The position numbers were made by a program, and so were the translations under genes. Below the pieces are notes generated by a model. That model saw only the letters and a list, made by a program, of their open reading frames with translations, did no database searches and was not told the origin of the DNA. DNA of 64,000 nucleotides, from NCBI RefSeq assembly GCF_003113265.1, contig NZ_PUIV01000002.1:1-64000 (forward strand), given 5' to 3'. Numbering within the stretch: the first letter of the stretch is position 1; each line of letters starts with the position of its first letter. The DNA comes from Methylosinus sporium (lineage in GTDB: Bacteria > Pseudomonadota > Alphaproteobacteria > Rhizobiales > Beijerinckiaceae). Below are positions 7,311-16,257 of this stretch, piece after piece.

Positions 7311-8591
7311 TCAGAGACCCTGCGGACGACCGGCGATCGACACCAGCAGCTCGCCGTCGCCGAGCAGGCGCTTGGCGACGCGGCGGGCGTCGTCGAGCGT
7401 CACCGCCTCGATTCGGCCGTTGCGCTCGTCGAGATAGGAGGGCGCAAATCCGTCGAGCTGGAGATTGACCAGCTGGCCGGCGATCTTCGTCGATGTGTCG
7501 AAGCGCAGCGCATAGGAGCCGGTCAGATATTTCTTCGCCTTGTCGAGCTCGTCCGCGCTCGGCCCCTCATTGGCGAGATCGACGAATTGGCTCTGGATCA
7601 CCTCCAGCGACTCGCGGGCGCGCTCGTTCTTCGTCGCCGCGCCGCCGACCAGCATGGCGCATTTGTCATATTCGTTGAGATGCGAATAGACCGAATAGGC
7701 GAGGCCGCGCTTCTCGCGCACCTCGTTGAAGAGCCGCGCCGTGAACGCGCCGCCGCCGAGAATGTGGTTGACCACCACCGCGCCGAAATAATCGGGATCG
7801 TGGCGCTTCATGCCCGGCCGGCCGAAGCGGATCGCCGATTGCGGCACGTCGAGATCGATGATGCGGCGCTCTCCGAGCGCGTGAATGCCGATCTCGGGCA
7901 CAGGGGTGAGCAGGCTCTGCGCCCGCAGGGCGCCGAAGGTCGCGTCCAGCTCGGCGGCGAGGGTCTTCGCGTCTATGGCGCCCACGACGGCGATTTTCAG
8001 ATCGCTGCGCGCCAGTAGGCGGGTTCTCAGCGCGTCGAGATCATCGCGCGTCAGCGTCTCGAGGCTGGTCGCGTCGCCGCGCACCGGCAGGCCATAGGGA
8101 TGGTCGGGGAAGGCCGCTTCGCGGAAGGCCTTGGCGACCAGCGCGTCCGGGTCGTTGGCGTCGCGTTTCAGCCCGGCGGCGATCTGGCCACGCACGCGGT
8201 CGATCGCCGTTTGCTCGAGCCGCGGCTCGCAGAGCGCAAGGCGCAGCAGCTCGAACGCCTCGTCGCGATTGCGGGCGAGCGTCTGCATATGGCCGGAGAT
8301 CGAGTCCCGGTCGCAGCCGAAGCCGAGACGTATCGCCAGATCCTCGATGGCGAGGTGGAAGGCGCGCGCGTCAAAGGGTCCGGCGCCTTCGTCGAGCAGG
8401 CCGGCGAGCAGCGTCGCGAGGCCGGCCTTGCCGGCCGGATCCTGGGCGGCGCCGCCGCGCATCGCGAATTCGAGCGCGATGAGCGGAACGGCGTAGCTCT
8501 CGACCAGCCAGGCTTCGATCCCGCCGGGCGTGACGACGCGCTGAATGGTCTCGGCGCGGCTGCTCGCAGGCGCGATGGCGTGGGCTGTCAT
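7311..8591 (-). CDS. M16-family peptidase-like protein, non-catalytic partner
   Basis: About 426 residues from ATG 8591 (MTAHAIAP). The fold is that of pitrilysin/insulinase (M16) subunits, with LNEVREKRGLAYSVYSHL-type text (RLFNEVREKRGLAYSVY) in the C-terminal half. The zinc motif HxxEH is absent: the equivalent region reads GKAGLATLLAGLLDEGAG. It is therefore the non-catalytic beta-like subunit that pairs with the HxxEH subunit encoded 17 bp upstream. Such pairs are common in alphaproteobacteria; PqqF/PqqG of methylotrophs is one related pair, but nothing here shows a PQQ role. No signal peptide was seen in the chosen start. Confidence 0.88.
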   Translation of the reverse strand: MTAHAIAPASSRAETIQRVVTPGGIEAWLVESYAVPLIALEFAMRGGAAQDPAGKAGLATLLAGLLDEGAGPFDARAFHLAIEDLAIRLGFGCDRDSISGHMQTLARNRDEAFELLRLALCEPRLEQTAIDRVRGQIAAGLKRDANDPDALVAKAFREAAFPDHPYGLPVRGDATSLETLTRDDLDALRTRLLARSDLKIAVVGAIDAKTLAAELDATFGALRAQSLLTPVPEIGIHALGERRIIDLDVPQSAIRFGRPGMKRHDPDYFGAVVVNHILGGGAFTARLFNEVREKRGLAYSVYSHLNEYDKCAMLVGGAATKNERARESLEVIQSQFVDLANEGPSADELDKAKKYLTGSYALRFDTSTKIAGQLVNLQLDGFAPSYLDERNGRIEAVTLDDARRVAKRLLGDGELLVSIAGRPQGL

Positions 8592-8608
8592 TGATTTTGG
8601 CTCCGATG

Positions 8609-10006
8609 TCAGGCGGCGAGCTCGGCGTCTTCGGCTTCGTCCTCGGATTCGAGGAAGCCCGTGACGGCCCGGCGCTTCTGCAGCCATTTGCGGGCTGCGG
8701 CGGCGATGTCCGCGGCGGAGACGGCGTCGATGCGGTCCGGCCAGGCGGCGACGTCTTCCACCGCGAGGCCGGTGGCGAGCGATTCGCCATACCAGCGGGC
8801 GAGCGAGACCTGGCTGTCCTGCGCATAGACCGCGTCGGCGACGAGGCGATTCTTGGCGCGTTTCAGGTCGGCCTCGGCGATTTCGGCGGCGGCGAATTTA
8901 TCGAGCGTCGCCTCTATCGCGTCGTCCAGCCGCTGCAGCGAGACGCCCGGCGCCGGCGTCGCGAAGACCCAGAAGCGCGTATCGTCCAAAGCCGAGCCCA
9001 TGTAATAGGCGCCGGCGTTGACGGCGAGCTTCTGCTCCACGACCAGCGAATCATAGAGCACGCTCGACGGCCCGCCGCCCAGCACATGGGCGAGAACTTC
9101 CAGCGTCTCCGCCTGGCCGGGCGCGCCGGTCGTGTAGGAGGGCACGAGGAAGACGCGCTCGTGCGTGGGCTGTTCGACCTTCTCGTCGGCGAGCGTCACC
9201 AGGCGATGGGCGCGGGGCTCCGGCTCGCGCGGGCGCTTGCGGCTCGGCGCATCGTCGCGCGCGGGGATGCGGCCATAGGTTCTCTCGGCGAGCGCGCGCA
9301 CCGTCTCGAAGTCGACGTCGCCGGCGACGATGAGTATGGCGTTCTCGGGCGTGTAGAAGCGATGGTAATAATGCAGCGCATCCTCGCGGCCGAGCGTCTC
9401 GATCTCATGGCCCCAGCCGATGATCGGCGTGCCATAGGGGTGATGCGGGAACAGCGCCGCCTGCACCGCCTCGTCGAGCTGGGCGGAAGGATCGTTCTCG
9501 GTGCGCATACGGCGCTCCTCGAGCACCACCTCGCGCTCCGGCCCCACCACCTCGTCGGAGAGCACGAGATTGGTCATGCGATCGGCCTCGAACTCCATCA
9601 GCGTGCCGAGATGCTCCTTGCCGATGCGCTGGAAATAGGCCGTGTAGTCATAGCTGGTGAAGGCGTTTTCCTGGCCGCCGAGGTCGGAGACGAGATTGGA
9701 GAATTCGCCCTGCGGATGCGCATGTGTGCCCTTGAACATCAGATGCTCGAGAAAATGCGCGATTCCCGACTTGCCGCGCGGATCGTCGGCGGAGCCGTTG
9801 CGATACCAGACCATATGGGTGACGACCGGTGCGCGGCGGTCGGCGATGACGACGATCTCCATCCCATTGGCGAGGCGCGAATGGACCACTCCGGCGGCGC
9901 TCTCGCTTTTGGCGGTCCCGGCGCGCGCGGCGTCGGTTTTGGCGGCGGCGGAGCTGGCGGCATGATCGGCCGCGATCGCCTCGGCCCCCGGCTGTGTCAT
10001 CGGCAT
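8609..10006 (-). CDS. M16-family zinc metallopeptidase, catalytic subunit
   Basis: 465 residues. The zinc-binding motif HFLEH lies near residue 85 in SGIAHFLEHLMFKG, and the downstream glutamate ligand region is ERRMRTENDP. The rest follows the M16 pattern: DYTAYFQRIGKEHL, ENAILIVAGDVD, LAHVLGGGPSSVLYDSLV. The N-terminal 35 residues are Ala/Thr-rich and low complexity rather than a clear signal peptide. Start ATG 10006 follows GAGGAC with 8 bases spacing. It precedes the non-catalytic M16 gene by 17 bp, implying coupled expression and a heterodimeric peptidase, presumably for small peptides. Confidence 0.93.
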   Translation of the reverse strand: MPMTQPGAEAIAADHAASSAAAKTDAARAGTAKSESAAGVVHSRLANGMEIVVIADRRAPVVTHMVWYRNGSADDPRGKSGIAHFLEHLMFKGTHAHPQGEFSNLVSDLGGQENAFTSYDYTAYFQRIGKEHLGTLMEFEADRMTNLVLSDEVVGPEREVVLEERRMRTENDPSAQLDEAVQAALFPHHPYGTPIIGWGHEIETLGREDALHYYHRFYTPENAILIVAGDVDFETVRALAERTYGRIPARDDAPSRKRPREPEPRAHRLVTLADEKVEQPTHERVFLVPSYTTGAPGQAETLEVLAHVLGGGPSSVLYDSLVVEQKLAVNAGAYYMGSALDDTRFWVFATPAPGVSLQRLDDAIEATLDKFAAAEIAEADLKRAKNRLVADAVYAQDSQVSLARWYGESLATGLAVEDVAAWPDRIDAVSAADIAAAARKWLQKRRAVTGFLESEDEAEDAELAA

Positions 10007-10287
10007 GATAATTTGTCCTCGCTATAGCGCGTTCGACCGCGTCCGGCGCCCGGGCGCGCGCCGGCCAAGAGAATTCGGCGCCAGTTCATCCTCGGGGTCT
10101 CGCCCATACGCTTCGACGCGAGCATTCGATCTATATAAGCATGAAAGCGTGGCCTGTCAGGCGCCGCGAAAGCTCGGCCCTCGGCGCCGAGCGTGTCGCC
10201 TGGAGCGTTGCCGTAGCCGCGGTTCACAGGCATTATTCGGCGATCCGAATCGTCGGCGCGAAACCCGAGCGCCGCAAGGGGGATCGC

Positions 10288-11022
10288 ATGGCTTTCACGA
10301 GACGTTCTTTTCTGGCCGGCCTCGCCGCCTGCCCGCTCTGCGCCGCTGCGGCGCGCGCGGAAGGGGCGCATTGGACCTATGACGATCCGGAACATTGGGG
10401 CGCGCACGACGAGACCGCCAAGGCCTGCTCGCTCGGCGCCGAACAATCGCCCATCGACCTCACCGATGCGGTGAAAGCCGACACTCGCCCGCCCAAGCTC
10501 GGCTGGAAGCCGCAGGCCTTCGAGATCGTCAATAATGGCCATACGATCCAGGCCAACGCCGCCGGCGGCGTCGCCGAGCTCGGCGGCCGCAAGTTCGAAT
10601 TGAAGCAATTCCATTTCCACACGCCGAGCGAGCACGCCCTCGGCGGCAAGCGCCTCGCGATGGAGGCGCATTTCGTCCACGCCGGCGACAATGGCGATCT
10701 TCTGGTGGTCGGCTCCTTCCTCGTCGCCGGCGCGCCGAACAAGGCGTTTTCCGCGGTGATGGCCGCCGCGCCGAAGGAGGAGGGCAAAGCCGCGCTGAAG
10801 GCGCCGCTCGACGCCTCCGCTCTGCTGCCCAAGGGAAAGAAATTCTTCCGCTACGAGGGCTCGCTGACCACGCCGCCCTGCTCGGAAGTGGCGCATTGGA
10901 ACGTCTTCGCCGAGCCTGTGGCCGTCGCCCAGGCGGATATAGACGCCTTCAAGACGCTGTTCCCGATGAACGCCCGCCCGCTGCAGCCGACGCATCGCCG
11001 CATCGTGCTGAGCGGCGGCTGA
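10288..11022 (+). CDS. Alpha-class carbonic anhydrase, Tat-exported
   Basis: Converts CO2 and water to bicarbonate and a proton, probably in the periplasm. 244 residues from ATG 10288 (AAGGGGGAT upstream). The N-terminus has a twin-arginine signal (TRRSFLAGLAACPLCAAAARA). The mature protein shows the alpha-class signature: WTYDDPEHWG, QSPIDL, the first two zinc histidines in FHFHTPSEH, the third in MEAHFVH, and SLTTPPCSE near the end. The gene lies on the opposite strand inside an otherwise leftward lspA-to-M16 group, so it was probably inserted there and has its own promoter in 10007-10287. Confidence 0.95.
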   Translation: MAFTRRSFLAGLAACPLCAAAARAEGAHWTYDDPEHWGAHDETAKACSLGAEQSPIDLTDAVKADTRPPKLGWKPQAFEIVNNGHTIQANAAGGVAELGGRKFELKQFHFHTPSEHALGGKRLAMEAHFVHAGDNGDLLVVGSFLVAGAPNKAFSAVMAAAPKEEGKAALKAPLDASALLPKGKKFFRYEGSLTTPPCSEVAHWNVFAEPVAVAQADIDAFKTLFPMNARPLQPTHRRIVLSGG

Positions 11023-11046
11023 GCGGCGGGGCGCGAGATCGGCGGC

Positions 11047-11670
11047 TCAGGAGCCGCCGAAAAGGCTGCCGATCATGCCGATCGGATTGGTCCAGCCCGG
11101 CTTTTCTTCCTGTTCCTTGGCGCCCTTGCCGCCCGCGACCTTCTGGCGATAGGCCTGCGGCGGCTCGGTCAGATAGGAGCGGGTCGAGCTCTCTCCCGCG
11201 CCGCGGGTCTTGGCCGCGCCGGCGGCGCCGGGCTCATCGGCGTCGGTGGTGACGGTGCAATGGCCGTCCGCCGCCGCGACGAGACATTTGCGCGGGCCGT
11301 CATGCTCGCCATTCTTGGAGCCGGCGACATTGGGATTTTCATTGAGCCCCGGCTGGCGCGCCGGCGCCTGGGAGCCTTTGCGGCGGGCGATCTCCTGGTC
11401 CACCGGCCAGGAGGCGGGCCGCGCGGTCTCCGCCTGCGGCGAGGGAAGGGCTTGTCGATTGGGCGGGACGACGATCTTGGGATGCTCGCGGAAGACGATC
11501 TTCTGATTTTCCTCATCGTCGGAATAGACGCCGATGAAGCCCAGCACCGAAGTGACCGTCGATTTGTCGTCATAGGCCGCGGCCGGCGCGACCCACGCTC
11601 CCCCGAGAAGGACGAGCGTGAGACCGACGCATGTCGGCGCCCGACGCAGAGAGGCTGTCGCCCGTTTCAT
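11047..11670 (-). CDS. Exported hypothetical protein beside lspA
   Basis: 207 residues with a signal peptide (CVGLTLVLLGGAWVAPAAA, cleavage near residue 32), then AYDDKSTVTSVLGFIGVYSDDEENQKIVFREHPKI, a block that looks conserved, and a long low-complexity tail rich in Pro, Ala and Gly with two cysteines (KCLVAAADGHCTV). It ends with WTNPIGMIGSLFGG. No transmembrane segment besides the signal. Its position between lspA and the M16 genes suggests a cell-envelope role, but I do not recognise a characterised family. Confidence 0.75.
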   Translation of the reverse strand: MKRATASLRRAPTCVGLTLVLLGGAWVAPAAAYDDKSTVTSVLGFIGVYSDDEENQKIVFREHPKIVVPPNRQALPSPQAETARPASWPVDQEIARRKGSQAPARQPGLNENPNVAGSKNGEHDGPRKCLVAAADGHCTVTTDADEPGAAGAAKTRGAGESSTRSYLTEPPQAYRQKVAGGKGAKEQEEKPGWTNPIGMIGSLFGGS

Positions 11671-11804
11671 CGCCCAGAACTCCTCCCTTGTGCGCGCCCC
11701 GGGACGAAGCGCGCGCGATTCTGATGAGCCGCATTGTTACGGCCCGCTTAACGGCATTTTAGAGGCGCGCGCGCCTCCGGGCCAGCCGAAATCGTCGCTG
11801 CGGA

Positions 11805-12347
11805 TCAACCAGCGATCGGGGTGGGCCGCGCCGCATCGGCGCGAAGGCTCTCGAGCAACAGCAGCAGCACCCCGATAAAAATCGCCGCATCGGCGACATT
11901 GAAGACGTAATTGGCCAGCGGCCCCACCGGCAAGGCTGTGTGAAAGAAGAAGAAATCGGCCACCGCGCCGCGCGTCAGCCGATCCGCGACATTGCCGAGC
12001 GCCCCGCCGACGACGAGGCCGAGCGCTGCCGCGGTGAGCCGCCGCGGCGCCCGCCACAGCCAATAGGCGAGACAGGCGACGATCGACAATTGAAAGGCGA
12101 TGAGCAGCGCCCGCGTCGGCTCCGTCTGCGAGGAGAGCAGCGAATAGGAGACGCCGAAATTCCACGACAGCACCAGATCGAGAAAGGAGGTGACGTGGAT
12201 CGGCTGGCGCAGGCCGATGTCGAAGACATGCAGCATCCAGAATTTATGCGCCTGATCGAGCGCCAGAGCGAGAACCACGGCCGCGAGGCCGCAAGCGCGC
12301 GGGATGGAAAGCCAGGGGCGATAGATCAAGACATTCTCTCCCGCCAT
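11805..12347 (-). CDS. lspA: Lipoprotein signal peptidase (signal peptidase II)
   Basis: Inner-membrane aspartyl protease that removes the signal peptide from prolipoproteins. 180 residues, four hydrophobic segments. Both catalytic aspartates are in their family motifs: GGALGNVADRLTRGAVADFF (first) and NYVFNVADAAIFIG (second). The periplasmic loop after LDQAHKFWMLHVFDIG is typical. It starts a leftward group that includes the exported protein gene and, beyond the carbonic anhydrase, the M16 genes. Confidence 0.95.
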   Translation of the reverse strand: MAGENVLIYRPWLSIPRACGLAAVVLALALDQAHKFWMLHVFDIGLRQPIHVTSFLDLVLSWNFGVSYSLLSSQTEPTRALLIAFQLSIVACLAYWLWRAPRRLTAAALGLVVGGALGNVADRLTRGAVADFFFFHTALPVGPLANYVFNVADAAIFIGVLLLLLESLRADAARPTPIAG

Positions 12348-12501
12348 CGGCGCGCCGGCCTCCTCGCTTCGACGATATCGTCACGCCCGCGGCGCCGACG
12401 AACGGATGGGCGCGCCGCGCCTCGCCCTCGATATAGAACGAGTTTTTGGCGATTCCAGAAAAATCCGGATCGTCGTCGCGCTTCGGCGAGGCGTTCACCC
12501 G

Positions 12502-15500
12502 TCAATATTCCCATTCGACGCCGACGCCGAGCGAGGATTTGCCGTCGACCTTGGTTTCGCCCTTCACGCGGACATTCTTGGTGACGTCCACGCCGACGCT
12601 GACGGCGGTCTGCTCCGGCTTGGCGCCCGTGCGCACGCCGACGCTGATATTGTCGGAGATATAGCGCGAGGCGCCGACCGTCGGCCCGCTGGAGCCGCCG
12701 GCCTCGAGATCGAGCGAGTCGACGCCGAGCGCCTTGCGCATTTTCTCGAAGGCGTCGACGCCGGTTCCGGCGCCGGAGAATTGCGCGAGAGCGGTGGCGA
12801 GCTGCACCGCCTGAAAGGCCGACAGAGAGCCCGACGCCTTGGCGAAGAGCAGGCGCGAGAGCACCTCGTCCTGCGGCAGCTCCGGCGAGGAGGAAAAGGA
12901 GAAATTCGGCAGCGAGGCGGGGCCGGATACTGTGATCTTGGCGGTGACGTCGCTCGCCGTCGTCTCGGCGGTGAAATCGAGCTGCGGGACGAGGCCGCCC
13001 GCGAAACTCAATTTGCCGCGCGTGAGATCGATACGCTGGGTCAGCAATTGCAGCTTGCCGCGGCGCAGTTCGAAAGCGCCATTGACGGCGGGCTTTTGGA
13101 TCGTGCCGTTCAGTTTCAGCTCGCCGCCGAATTCGGCGTCTATGCCGCGTCCGCGCACGAAGATGCGATTGGGCGCGGCGAGCGTGAGATCGATCGTCGC
13201 GTCGAAGGGCGAATGCTTGGCGGCGCGGGCTTTCTCCTTGGCTTCCAGCGCCAGCATCTCCTTGGCGAAAGCGCGTGGCGAAATATGCACCGCGCCGCGC
13301 GGCGCCTGAAAGGAGGCCGGCAGGCGATCGGGGACGTTGACCTCCATCGTCGTCAGCGTCACGCGGCCGGAGACTTTCGGCGAACGTGCGAGCGGACCGC
13401 CTATGTCGAGATCGAGATCGGCCGTGGCGGAGACGAGATCGCTGCTGACGAGCTGCGCATTCTTGGCCTTGATGCGAATGGCGCCGGGCATTCCCGCCTG
13501 CGGCTCGACGGCGATACGGCCGGTCGCGGCGATCTGCCCGCCGTTCTTGGTGAGCGCGGTGAGCCGTGTGATGGCGATCTCGCGTCCATGTCCGTCGAGC
13601 CTCGCGTCTATGTGGTCGAGATAGACGCCGTTCAGCGGATCGGCGAAGGAGCCATTGGCCAGCGTGACGCCGCCTTCGATCGCAGGCGCTGAGACGGAGC
13701 CGGCGATGCGCAGATCGACATTGGCCTTGCCGCGCAGGCTCTGGCCATTAACGGAGAGCGCCGTGTCGGCGAGCTTTGCGTCCGCCTCGCCCTTCACTTT
13801 CAGATCGAGCGCGCCGGCGGCGTCGATCGGCGCCGAGCCGGTGATGGCGAAGCGCCCGCCGGCGCCGAGCGCGATCGTCGCGTCGAGGCTGGTGCGCGCG
13901 CCGGCGAGCGCGCCACGCGCGTCTATGTCCAGCGGCGGCAGGCCATTGCTGCGCAATTGCGGCGCGGAGAGCTTGGCGATCTTGATCTTCCAATCGCCGC
14001 TCGGCGCTTTCTTGTCGCCGGTAATGCGCGCCTCGGCGTCCAATGCGCCCTCGAGCGCGAGGCTGGCGTCGGCGATGGAAGCGATGGAGAGTGGCACGCT
14101 CCGCGCTCGCGCGGTGAGATCGAGCCGCTCGCCGATGGTTCCGTCTATGTCGAGCCGGCCTGCGCCGACAGCGAGGGCGACGCCTTTCAGCTCCACCGCG
14201 CCGCCGCCGAGGGTGACGCTCGCCGGAGCGGCGAGGGCGATGCGCTTGCCGGCGCGTTGCGCCGAGAGCGTTTTGATGTCGAGCCGCGTCTTTTCGCCCG
14301 GCGTCAGCGCGGCGCGGCTCGCAATGGCGAAGCCTTCCGCATCCACGGTCAGGTCGAGCGCCGTGGCGGCGCCGGCGGGCGTCGCGGTGAGACGCGCTTT
14401 GGAAATGGTCTTGCCGCCGACATGGAGCGCATCCACGGCGATGTTTCCGTCGAGCGCCGGTCGGCGCAGCAGATCATGGCCGGAGAGCTTGGCGCTGAGC
14501 TTCTCGATCGTCGTGTCGGCGGCGCGGATGCGCGCGCCCTGCGCGTCGATCGATATGTTCTGCGCGCCTTGCGCCGCGTCGAGGATGATATCGGCCTTCA
14601 GCGCGCCGGAGAGCTTGCGCAGAGTGAGCGCCGAGAGATCGTCGAGATCGGGCGCGGCGAGAGAGAGGCGCCCGCTGGCGAGATTTTGCGCGTCGAGCGT
14701 GAGCGCGCCGTGGAGCGCCGCGCGGCCGACCGAAAGATCGAGATTGTCGATCGTCCAGCCGGCGTCTTTGCGCGCATTCAGCTTGCCGCGCGCCGGGGCG
14801 CCGTCTATGGCGCCGTCCAGCGTCGCGGTCGCGGTGAGCGCGCCGGTGAGATCGCGCGCGGCGCCGTGCAGCGCGAGCTTTTGGATCGCATGGCCGTCGA
14901 GATGCGCGCCTTCCAGCAGCGCCTCGAAATCGGCGTTGGGCTTGTCGGCGGAGCCGGTCGCCTTCACCGAGATTTCCGCGCGGCCGGCAAGGCGTGGGTC
15001 GGCGGGCTTCAGATCGGCGATCGAGACCTTTGCGCCGACATCGAGCGCCTCGCGCATCGCGGCGCCGTCGATCTTCGCGGAGAGATGCGCGCCGCGCAAT
15101 TCGAGTCCGTCGAAGCGCAACCCGCCGCCGGGCAGCGAGGCGACCGCGCCGCCGAGCGTGAGGCGCTCGCCGAGCAGCTTCTCGAGCGCGGGCGCGGAGA
15201 GCGCTGGGGCGGCGAGCGTTCCGCTCAGCGTCGCGCTGATGCGCTCGTCCTTCGGCACGCCCTTCAGCGCAATGGAGAGATCGAGCGGCCGCGGCGTATT
15301 GTCGGAGCGGCTGCGAATGGCGACATCGCCCTCGAGCGCGCCATCGTCGCGCAAAGTCGCGGCGCCGGCGAGCTGCGTAACTCCTTCGAAGAGCGGTGCT
15401 GCCGCCGGCGGCAGCAATGACGCGACACGGACGCCCATGTCGAAATCGAGCCGCCGCGCCGCATCCTTGTGAATAATGCGCGCTGCGCCTTCGGCGTCGA

Positions 15501-16257
15501 TCTTCTCTCCGGCCTTGGCGGCGAGATGCGCGGCGAAATCGTCGAGCGTTCCTTCGCCGGTCAGCGAAATATCGACCGGCGGCAGGCCGGGCAGAGCGGC
15601 GAGGCGGGCGATGGCGCCGCCCTCGGGCTCCTGCGCCGTGAGGGCGAGCGTGATCTTTTGGCCGCCCGTCGCGACATCGGCTTTCGCCGTAATGGCGCCC
15701 GGCGCGTCGAGCCGGCGAATGTCGAGCGCAAGATGCGCGCCTTTGTCGAGCGCCGCCTCGCCGGTCGCGGTGAATTGCGCCGCGGTTCCGAGAACGGGCG
15801 CGCCGAGCGACAGCGTTTCCAGCGCCAGCCGGCCGAGGCGGATGCGAATGGGCAGATCGGGTAGCGCGAAGCCGCCGCCGCTTTTCGGCTTCGTCGTCGT
15901 AGCCTGTGCGGGCGCTGGCAGGCGGGCGATGTCGATCGCGCCGATGGCGAGCTTCTCTATATCCAGGCGCAGCGAGAAGAGCGCGGAAGGCGACCAGTCC
16001 AGCGCGATCTGGTCGATCTTCAGATAGGGGCCGTCTCTATCGGCGATGGAAATATCGCGCAGCAGCGGATGCGCCGACAGCGGGTCCTCGAAAGCGCCTA
16101 TGTCGACCTTCATATCGGGCGAGGAGGCGGCGCGCGAGACGAGATCGGCGAGGAAGCTCTTGCCCTCGCGCGTCTGCATACGCAGCGCGAGCGTTCCGGC
16201 GACGGCGAGCAGCGCCAGCGCTCCGAATCCATAGGCGAGAATGCGGCGAAAGCGCAT
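12502..16257 (-). CDS. tamB: Translocation and assembly module subunit TamB
   Basis: Inner-membrane-anchored, periplasm-spanning protein that works with TamA in outer-membrane biogenesis (asmA-like/DUF490 family, implicated in phospholipid transport). 1251 residues: one N-terminal membrane anchor (FGALALLAVAGTLALRM), a very long beta-rich, low-cysteine body of repeating hydrophobic/polar strands, and a C-terminal DUF490 domain (LNGTIQKPAVNGAFELRRGKL; AGGLVPQLDFTAETTASDVTAKI; ending GVGVEWEY). Its ATG overlaps the tamA stop as ATGA (16254-16259 region), showing translational coupling. Confidence 0.93.
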   Translation of the reverse strand: MRFRRILAYGFGALALLAVAGTLALRMQTREGKSFLADLVSRAASSPDMKVDIGAFEDPLSAHPLLRDISIADRDGPYLKIDQIALDWSPSALFSLRLDIEKLAIGAIDIARLPAPAQATTTKPKSGGGFALPDLPIRIRLGRLALETLSLGAPVLGTAAQFTATGEAALDKGAHLALDIRRLDAPGAITAKADVATGGQKITLALTAQEPEGGAIARLAALPGLPPVDISLTGEGTLDDFAAHLAAKAGEKIDAEGAARIIHKDAARRLDFDMGVRVASLLPPAAAPLFEGVTQLAGAATLRDDGALEGDVAIRSRSDNTPRPLDLSIALKGVPKDERISATLSGTLAAPALSAPALEKLLGERLTLGGAVASLPGGGLRFDGLELRGAHLSAKIDGAAMREALDVGAKVSIADLKPADPRLAGRAEISVKATGSADKPNADFEALLEGAHLDGHAIQKLALHGAARDLTGALTATATLDGAIDGAPARGKLNARKDAGWTIDNLDLSVGRAALHGALTLDAQNLASGRLSLAAPDLDDLSALTLRKLSGALKADIILDAAQGAQNISIDAQGARIRAADTTIEKLSAKLSGHDLLRRPALDGNIAVDALHVGGKTISKARLTATPAGAATALDLTVDAEGFAIASRAALTPGEKTRLDIKTLSAQRAGKRIALAAPASVTLGGGAVELKGVALAVGAGRLDIDGTIGERLDLTARARSVPLSIASIADASLALEGALDAEARITGDKKAPSGDWKIKIAKLSAPQLRSNGLPPLDIDARGALAGARTSLDATIALGAGGRFAITGSAPIDAAGALDLKVKGEADAKLADTALSVNGQSLRGKANVDLRIAGSVSAPAIEGGVTLANGSFADPLNGVYLDHIDARLDGHGREIAITRLTALTKNGGQIAATGRIAVEPQAGMPGAIRIKAKNAQLVSSDLVSATADLDLDIGGPLARSPKVSGRVTLTTMEVNVPDRLPASFQAPRGAVHISPRAFAKEMLALEAKEKARAAKHSPFDATIDLTLAAPNRIFVRGRGIDAEFGGELKLNGTIQKPAVNGAFELRRGKLQLLTQRIDLTRGKLSFAGGLVPQLDFTAETTASDVTAKITVSGPASLPNFSFSSSPELPQDEVLSRLLFAKASGSLSAFQAVQLATALAQFSGAGTGVDAFEKMRKALGVDSLDLEAGGSSGPTVGASRYISDNISVGVRTGAKPEQTAVSVGVDVTKNVRVKGETKVDGKSSLGVGVEWEY

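Noticed and set aside
7311-10006. PqqF/PqqG assignment for the M16 pair
   Set aside because: No pqq genes nearby. General M16 pairs beside lspA are common, so only the family is stated.
13655-15472. Long plus-strand ORF of 605 residues opposite tamB
   Set aside because: Arg/Ser/Ala-rich shadow of the real minus-strand tamB reading frame. It has no start signal or domain.
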